Shown here: positions 10,031-16,411 of the stretch, one piece after another
Layout: each line of letters starts with the position of its first letter
How positions within the stretch are numbered: the first letter of the stretch is position 1
Origin: Saccoglossus kowalevskii
Taxonomy: Eukaryota > Hemichordata > Enteropneusta > Harrimaniidae
Length of the DNA stretch: 16,411 nt
Direction of reading: 5' to 3'
Assembly: GCF_000003605.2 (NCBI RefSeq)
Contig: NW_003147280.1
Location: forward strand, 116,653 to 133,063
Program-made: the position numbers and the translations under genes
The notes under the pieces: generated by a model
The model's input: the letters and a program-made list of their open reading frames with translations, nothing else
Databases searched by the model: none
Told to the model about the DNA's origin: nothing

Positions 10031-12225
10031 GACTGTTCCACTGATTTCTCAAGAACCACATGTTGGTTTTTAATGGAAGTTGATGCATAGGTGCTCTGGT
10101 CTAATGCACAGGTTTGATTAGGTTTTGGTAGAAATTCTTGCATATTAATTACCTAATTTGCATAACGATTAGTTGATTTTCAGCTTTTTCACTGATATCT
10201 CAAGTGCAAATCAACATATTTCAATGACACTTGGTACATAGATACTCTATTACAATGCACAGACCTGATTAGTTTTGGGTTAAAATCTGTTCTTATTAAT
10301 TCTCTATTTAGCATAATAATTCATAACTTTCGAGTTCTAATCACATTTCAATGAAACATATTACACACTACATAGATTTCTGTGACATTGCGCAGACTTT
10401 ATTGGTTTTACACTCAAATCTGTGCATATTAAAAAAAATGATTTGCATAATTAGTCAGTTTTCAGCTTTTCCATCAATATCTCATATACAAGTAATTTTG
10501 AACTACAATAATTTGTAATGTGTCTCCAATACTCTCAGCACACAGTTCTTTCTAAGCTTTCTTTGATTTATTTTATGGCTTCCAAATAGCTTGAGTTGAG
10601 AAAACAGTTAATCTAGCTGTCCCAGATATCATTTATTCATTTTTAAATTTCTTATACCAGTTTTGATCATTGTTCGACCACTTCTTTTATTTCTGTAAAC
10701 CAATTGTATAATGCTAATTGTTGGCTGAAATACTGTTGTTTTAATGTTAAAAATACATCGAAATCAAGCATTTTTGCAATTCCATATCTCGATCTCAAAC
10801 TTGACTATGTAATGAAATTACTTGTAAATTAATCTACATTCAGTGTTATGCACAAGGTAATGTGAGGGTTTGCTGAAACACGCACACAATATGTTTACTT
10901 AGTATAAAAAACTTTAATACCAAATTAAACTGTTATACCATGAATTTGGTGAGTTTCACTAGTTTCTATATACCCGGTAGTCAACTTCACCAGTTTTTGG
11001 TGAATTTTCTACAACCACATCATGGTTGATGCCTGCATATGTTATGTATTTTTGTTGTTGCAAATGAGCAATGGACCGATGACCAGGTCGGAAAACACAA
11101 CAACATTTTTGAATTTCTCTTTTACAAGTTTATTCATGATAAGTGAATATATGCTAGTTTTTAAACCCTTTATAGCAAGAACAATATACATTTGATTTTA
11201 CATCTGTGGTTTTCAGTTTAATATCCCAGGGCACTTCTACCACAAGTTCAATTTAAATTTTTGATAATCAATATGCATGTTTTTCATTATTAAACTGAAC
11301 ACATCTATAGATTACCCAGAGCATCTATGAATAACTGGGATATTATTATGCAAATTAAGCAATTATTATGCATAGATTTCAACCCTAAACTAATAAGGTC
11401 TGTGTATTTTACCAAGTTTCATTATCAATTCTTAAAAAACAGTGGAAAGTAAATTATGCAAATCAGATAATTATTGTAGAGGTGTATGGACCAAAAACAA
11501 ATTAGATCTTTGCAATGTTTTAGAGTATACATGTACCAAGATTCATTAAAATAAGATAAGTACTTAAGATATTGATGGGAAACCTGACTAATTATTATGC
11601 AAATCAGGTAATTAATATGCACAGATTTTAATGTGAAACTAATTAGGTCTGTGCATAGTCCTAGAGTATCTATGTACTAAGTTTCATTGAAATGTAATAA
11701 TTAGTACTTTAAATATAAGCGGAAAAGCCAAAAATTTACTAATTACATGTAGTTAATTAATTATAACATGCACAGATATTAACCCAGAACTTATCAGGTC
11801 TGTGCATTGTCTTATTGCTACTATTTATCAAGTTTCATTGTAATGCAAAGATTATCGATAGTACTTGAGATGTCAGTGAAAATACTGAAAATTGACTAAT
11901 CATTTTGCAAATTAGAAAATTAATATGCATGGATTTTTACCCAAAATTAATCAAGTCTGCACAATCTTCCAGAGCTATATATTCATCAAAAATCAGTGAG
12001 TGGGTCTTTAGATATCAGTGGAAAAGTCATGTCATTAATTAGCTAATTATCATGCATGGATTTACACCAAAACCTAATCAAATCTTTGCATTAGCCTAGA
12101 GCATCTATGCACCAAGTTTCATTTAAAACCTACATACGGTTCTTGAGATAGCAGTGGAACAGATGGACGGACAACACACACTCGCACGCAGACACACTAA
12201 CTGTTTCACACACTGGAGTAAAAAA
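9960..12225. repeat. Foldback-like array of degenerate ~140-bp units
   Basis: Left arm, plus orientation: three units with markers TCAATG(A)AAC near 10071, 10221 and 10348, each followed by TGCACAGACCTGATTAG-like and TTTGCATAA segments. Right arm, opposite orientation: six units with GTTTCATT-type markers near 11416, 11541, 11681, 11831, 11980 and 12116, carrying TAATTAGGTCTGTGCAT-like cores. Spacing varies from about 125 to 150 bp. The outermost edges also match in inverse: TTTTTTACTCC at 9960-9970 and GGAGTAAAAAA at 12215-12225. The middle, about 10500-11270, has no recognised unit or gene. This arrangement fits a foldback transposon with tandemly repeated arms, or an inverted pair of old minisatellites; no protein is encoded. 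Confidence 0.65.
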
Positions 12226-12252
12226 GTTGCAGCAAGCAAACAAATAAATCAA

Positions 12253-12367
12253 TGTTGTTTGCAACTGCAGGTAGCAATCAATTTAAAAAAAATTAAAAAA
12301 CAAGCTTGCTAACATGAATAATTTTGTATGTCTAACCATTTGTTGTTTGCAACTGCAGGTAGCAATC
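12253..12367 (+). repeat. 27-bp exact direct repeat
   Basis: A 27-bp sequence containing GTTTGCAACTGCAGGTAGCA is present identically at 12253-12279 and 12341-12367, 88 bp apart. It sits just outside the right edge of the foldback-like array. The exact identity contrasts with the decayed neighbouring units and implies a recent duplication or a conserved repeat module. Confidence 0.8.
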
Positions 12368-12477
12368 TATTGATATCCATTTATCAAATTATATTTCTAC
12401 TAATGTCAGAGTTTTAATACATTTGTACATTGTCTTTAATTTGGATACAGCAGATATTCTTCATCAATATAAAGCTA

Positions 12478-12800
12478 ATTTTATCAAAATCTGTTCTGAA
12501 GTTTTTGAAATGCTGCTTACACAGGCTGCAATTAAACATTATGAAAATTAACAACTAAATACAACTTTATATACATGGTTATGGCTCAAAAACTAATCAT
12601 GTCTGCACATTACACCCAAAGTACTAAATTTTACCAAAATCCACTTTTTGAGATTTTGCATTCACAGGCTGAATTAAAATACCATAGACATGGGCCCCAA
12701 AATTAATCATGTCTGTGTATTATGTGCAATATAATGTAGCTGTAAAGTTTTATAACAATCAGTCGAGGCATTTATGAGATATGGCTCTGAATCAGCATTC
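12478..12800. repeat. Further diverged units of the same repeat family
   Basis: ACAGGCTG followed by AATTAAA appears near 12521 and 12664, 143 bp apart, each preceded by TTTTA(T/C)CAAAATC. AATCATGTCTG-type cores near 12592 and 12703 resemble the cores in the right arm of the array at 11390-12090 and have the same orientation. These are older, more eroded units. No coding potential is seen. Confidence 0.45.
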
Positions 12801-12977
12801 ATTAAAACAAAATGGCCACCAGCTGGCCATTAATAAATACAATCAGAAAATGACATGTATCAAGGTCCCATAATGTCCAATGTATTTACCAATTTTGAAA
12901 GAAATATGAATTTCTCACTCCATAAAAACTATGTGGACTGAATTTTTCACTCCATGAATATTACAGAAACAATTTTT

Positions 12978-13008
12978 AGCTCTGCTGTCGACTTTGTTGA
13001 GCAGAGCT
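12978..13008. repeat. Short inverted repeat (hairpin)
   Basis: AGCTCTGCT at 12978-12986 and AGCAGAGCT at 13000-13008 form 9-bp perfect arms around a 13-nt loop. It has no run of T after it and no adjacent gene, so a terminator role is not supported. It may be the edge of a decayed mobile element. Confidence 0.5.
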
Positions 13009-13089
13009 TATCATATTAATGATTGTTGGTCAACGACTTTTTGAAAACTACAATCCTTATTGCTTTGATACTTGGTGTATTTGTACAGA

Positions 13090-13290
13090 TCTTAGGCAGA
13101 CCTCCCTTAGATTTGTTCATTTTGTGATATCTAATTTTGATGAATATTTGTCATTTTTGGTAAAAAGTGATATTTTCAGCTTGTTAAAAATCACATGCCA
13201 GATTGCTCTGACACTATATATATATATATAGGTACTACAGGTAAACCTCTCTCAGATTTGTTCATTTTGCAATGATTTCTTTAATTGAAA
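13090..13290 (+). repeat. 144-bp-spaced duplication with a TA microsatellite
   Basis: AGATTTGTTCATTTTG at 13110-13125 recurs at 13254-13269, with surrounding similarity (ACAG..., ACCTC.CT just before it). The 144-bp offset matches the spacing in the repeat arrays to the left. A (TA)8 tract at 13215-13230 lies between the copies. Confidence 0.55.
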
Positions 13291-14000
13291 TGTGTATTGC
13301 TAACAGCATAACTATCTCAGCCGCTTTTTTATTTTTCACTACAGAAACTGAATATCAAACATCGTAGATATACAAATTATAATTTATTCACAACCACAGA
13401 TGGCAATACATTTCATAATGTACCGATACCTCAGCATGTGTCATGTACACAGGAATGACATAATAGACAGTTTTCCACTCATGGTGAGATTCAGTGTTAT
13501 GCATAAAAAGTTTTTTTTTTTTAAATTTAAAAACAATACAAATTCAACAAATACAAAAATATTTCCAATAATAAACTATAGAGATTTGATGAATAAGAGT
13601 ATCTCAACCCAAAATGATAAAAAAAATATTCTAGTTGAAAATCAAATCGTTTGATTTTGCGACTAGTCCAGGCAATATGCAAGATCTTTTAGTGAATAGA
13701 AAATTATCTTGATTTGTGTAGTCATGATAACATCAACCCATGATTAATTACAAGCAACATTATTTGTACAAGTAATTCTGGCTGATATTACTATCATATT
13801 ATTTAGCACAGGTACATTCAACCTAATGTCTGATTACTCAATTATCTACAAAATTGTAATTGTATGAAATATTACCCAAGAGATTACATTTGTATGTCTA
13901 AAATAATGTTGAAAGTTGACAAAAGGAAAAATACATCAGTCATATAGCATTTAATAACTATCCCAAAATAAAAAAATATGGTCTTCACAAACTATACAGG
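13291..14000. other. No gene recognised
   Basis: AT-rich intergenic DNA with homopolymer and simple-sequence stretches. The only open frame of any length (13400-13654, plus) has a Lys/Asn/Ile-rich translation dominated by poly-A/T sequence and no domain; it is not treated as a gene. Confidence 0.5.
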
Positions 14001-14260
14001 TATCAACCATATATACCAGCATTAACTATCAACCATATATACCAGCATTAACTATCAACCATATATACCAGCATTAACTATCAACCATATATACCAGCAT
14101 TAACTATCAACCATATATACCAGCAATAACTATCAATCATATATACCAGCATTAACTATCAACCATATATACCAGCAATAACTATCAATCATATATACCA
14201 GCATTAACTATCAACCATATATACCAGCAATAACTATCAACCATATATACCAGCAAATAA
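14001..14260. repeat. 26-bp tandem repeat, ten copies
   Basis: Ten head-to-tail copies begin at 14001 and every 26 bp to 14235, each starting TATCAACCATATATACCAGC. Copies 1-4 are identical. From copy 5 on, two variants alternate: copies 5, 7 and 9 end in GCAATAAC, while copies 6 and 8 carry TATCAATCAT and end in GCATTAAC, so the second half repeats in 52-bp steps. Copy 10 has one extra A at its end. There are no unique spacers, so this is a minisatellite and not a CRISPR array. Confidence 0.95.
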
Positions 14261-14878
14261 CCATGACAAAATATCTACTCAATTCACAGAGAATGAATAT
14301 TACAAAATATAAATATGATACTAACATTCAAGTCTTGGACTATGAAAATATATTACCTATTTTACGTACTCCACTTCTATGAGAGGTATACAAGTATTTT
14401 TAATCTGAATCTAAGGAGGTTGAAAGTAGAAGACTACCGGTACTCATAAATGAAAAACTCAGAACTTATTAATTCTGCAATGAATTGTACTCCATGGCAA
14501 CGATATTGACTCAAAAAAGTTAGGGCGTCACCAGGCTAATTTTCAAGAAATTAATGGTTATATTTTAGTGGATGTTGTTCCCATATTTACAGTATCATAA
14601 ATTATATCATAGCCATATTTTAAATTATAGGGTGAAAAAAAAATCATATATTTTTAAAATGATGGGGTACCCAAAATGCATTGTTTGTTCTAAATGCAGT
14701 AATTGTTCTAAAAATGGTGAGAAAAATATGGCGTGTTCAGCTAAATGACAAACAATGAAATCATGGAAAATAAATTGTTTTTATATCACTATTTACATTG
14801 CATAAATCAGAATGTTACTGGTGAAATATTAACAGTTTTGTTCAGTATAATGAATGTCTCCAATTTCTCCGTAAACTA
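14261..14878. other. No gene recognised; possible 3' UTR at right end
   Basis: AT-rich sequence. The part next to 14879 would be the 3' UTR of the minus-strand gene whose last exon ends there, but no canonical AATAAA on the minus strand is seen close by. A small local duplication (TTGTTCTAAA twice near 14690-14715) is present. Confidence 0.4.
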
Positions 14879-15007
14879 TCATAGAACCTCATACAGGAAA
14901 ATTTGTTTCAGCTCATCTTGACTTTCTTCACTCATCTCCATAGCAACTGATGCCATAGCATAATCAAGTAGTACTGGTTTCACCCAGGTGTTCACATCTA
15001 TATCAGT
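14879..15007 (-). CDS. Terminal coding exon of an unidentified gene (partial)
   Basis: On the minus strand a pyrimidine-rich acceptor (TTTTTACCTTTCAG, ending at 15008) opens a 129-bp exon of 43 codons ending in TGA at 14881-14879, immediately followed by an in-frame TAG. The 42-residue translation is TDIDVNTWVKPVLLDYAMAS, then a Met/Glu-rich stretch, ending in QIFLYEVL. The composition is that of a soluble helical protein C-terminus, and the frame is open throughout although the flanks are full of stops. No family is recognised. The upstream exons should lie beyond 16411, which makes the preceding intron at least 1.4 kb. A chance open stretch cannot be fully excluded. Confidence 0.55.
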   Translation of the reverse strand, partial: TDIDVNTWVKPVLLDYAMASVAMEMSEESQDELKQIFLYEVL

Positions 15008-15800
15008 CTGAAAGGTAAAAATAAATTATTACCACCAATTTCAGTTATAATGGTAATTGGGTAACCATGACAACAATTACTTAACATGGCCAAATCAAAA
15101 TTCATATGAACTGCTGCAGGATTGGTATCACCATAAGTCACCATAATTCCACACTCCTTTACCCCTTTTTTCCTGCATTCAATTATTTGAGGTCCAATGC
15201 CACAACCCTTAAGCTACTGATGATTGGTTACCATAGTTACACATTCATAAAACAAATCTACATCTTATGTATCAACTTTGATTGCATGTCATGTACACCT
15301 GAGGTATGCTTGTATAAAACATTCACCTCACACAGATAGGAGTACTCTAGAACATATAGTTGTTATTTTAAACTATGAGACAAAATTGTTCCATGTATGT
15401 GTGAAGTAATATTTTCATTTTATATAAAATAGTCACTATTTAGACATACAAATGATATTAAAAAATGAACCAAGTTACAATCATGAAAAAAAAACATCCA
15501 ATTAGTTCTTAAATGGGCATCACAAACAGTTGATATTTTTGCAGTAGGAAAAATGCCGACATGTGATAAAAAAAAAAGTTTTAAGTTTCTAATAAAAACC
15601 AACATTAATGCACTGGTTTAGAAGCAAATGATCACAGTGTAATCTGGTTACACTATTTCATAAGTGAATAACTTAATTGTGTTCAAGTTGTTACAAACAA
15701 TTATTACTTGGTTGTTATTATAACAGGATTTTCTCAAGATAAACTGATCATTAAAGAAGGACTTAATAATCACGATGTTAACCAGCTCATTGTCAAATGG
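15008..15800 (-). other. Probable intron sequence, no gene recognised
   Basis: AT-rich DNA upstream of the terminal exon on the minus strand. No second exon with matching splice sites was found in it. It is therefore read as part of the last intron of the unidentified gene; this depends on that exon being real. Confidence 0.4.
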
Positions 15801-16030
15801 AGTTTACCCTTTCAAATTACAATGGGTGAGATTTTGGATGGGTGGTTTTGTCTGACACACAGCACCCTCATGCCATGGCCATGTGCCCCCTTACCCTGGG
15901 GAGCAGATCCTTTGGCAAGCATAAAATTCTGATTGACCAGAGATCACATGTGGCCACAGTCTTCAACTGTGACCTGTCTGATAGTAATTTAGGCCCCAAG
16001 GAAGCCATACAAGGCTCCCTTTTAACTTAG
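15801..16030. other. GC-richer block of unknown origin
   Basis: Base composition changes here from AT-rich to balanced, with strings such as CCATGGCCATGTGCCCCC. Translations in several frames are partly open (15842-16030 plus gives 62 codons), but none shows a recognisable domain or paired splice sites. It may be a fragment of a mobile element, perhaps linked to the retroelement tail just to the right, or a small exon of an unknown gene. Confidence 0.35.
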
Positions 16031-16138
16031 AATTATCAAACACATATGTAGTGGTATGGCCACAAAGCAAATGAGCACCAGTCGGCCATTTTTGATGAGA
16101 TTGTAAAACAAATTGTTATGGACATGTATCCTAACATG

Positions 16139-16300
16139 TATAATAATAATAACTTTATTACACAACTGCACCATCAGTGGGTGCTGTATGGTAAGGATAC
16201 AGATCAGAAACAACAAACACAAATAAACAAAAACAACAAAAGTTTCAAAATTACAAACAAATCAAAGGGTATATATAAAATACGTATTACAATTAGGTTT
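16139..16300 (-). mobile_element. 3' end of a non-LTR retroelement (LINE or SINE tail)
   Basis: Read on the minus strand, a segment with a GT-rich TTTGTTGTTTCTGATC stretch leads to GTTGTGTAATAAAG and then a (TTA)n tail at 16153-16139. An AATAAAG hexamer directly before a trinucleotide tail is characteristic of the 3' ends of CR1/L2/RTE-like LINEs and of SINEs that borrow them. Only the 3' part is seen; the left limit is the tail and the 5' limit is not defined. No reverse transcriptase remains in the window. Confidence 0.5.
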
Positions 16301-16411
16301 TATAAATTGTATTTTTTAAGTATTTTGCAAGTGCAGTACTACTATTTATTATGCAAGTGAATATTAAATTTCGGTTAGTTGTACTGCACATTTCTAATTT
16401 ACAATCTTCTA

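Noticed and set aside
12978-13008. Rho-independent terminator
   Set aside because: The hairpin lacks a following T-run and there is no bacterial transcription unit nearby.
14001-14260. CRISPR array
   Set aside because: The 26-bp units are directly contiguous with no unique spacers, and the window is eukaryotic; it is a minisatellite.
1-16411. tRNA, rRNA or spliceosomal RNA genes
   Set aside because: No cloverleaf with A and B boxes, rRNA core sequence or Sm-site-bearing snRNA pattern was recognised by eye on either strand; a covariance-model search was not possible.

Overview
This is an AT-rich, intron-containing nuclear DNA window from an animal, most likely a marine invertebrate such as a hemichordate, echinoderm, cephalochordate or mollusc. 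The basis is two animal-type RNA-metabolism genes with GT-AG introns, a CpG-poor background, abundant TIR elements and decayed repeats, and no bacterial-style operons. The species cannot be named from the sequence alone.

Layout. 1-970: no gene seen. 975-2711: CpG-richer segment bounded by short inverted repeats and TTAA, probably a non-autonomous DNA transposon. 7083-2839 (minus strand): five-exon ANGEL-family gene (endonuclease/exonuclease/phosphatase fold), complete, encoding 643 aa with all expected catalytic motifs. Its first intron carries a second, well-delimited non-autonomous DNA transposon (4916-6082) with 30-bp perfect terminal inverted repeats and 7-bp direct repeats. 7084-7540: short divergent intergenic region acting as a shared promoter for ANGEL and for GEMIN6. 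7541-9583 (plus strand): two-exon GEMIN6 gene, complete, encoding 176 aa. 9.8-13.3 kb: a long intergenic stretch of degenerate repeats with a spacing of roughly 125-155 bp. Units on the left read one way and units on the right read the other way, giving a foldback-like arrangement. 14001-14260: ten copies of a 26-bp satellite, with a 52-bp higher-order pattern in its second half. 14879-15007 (minus strand): the last coding exon of a third gene that enters from beyond the right edge; its family is not recognised. 15.8-16.4 kb: a short GC-richer block of unknown origin and a 3' tail typical of a non-LTR retroelement.

The two complete genes both act in RNA metabolism. GEMIN6 is a subunit of the SMN complex that loads Sm rings on snRNAs. 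ANGEL proteins are CCR4-like enzymes; human ANGEL2 removes 2',3'-cyclic phosphates from RNA ends. Their starts are 457 bp apart in a head-to-head arrangement containing the palindrome TATCGCGATA and a YY1-like site, which suggests co-expression as housekeeping genes. No novel protein system is visible. The most unusual content is the repeat architecture downstream of GEMIN6 and the two TIR-bounded elements.
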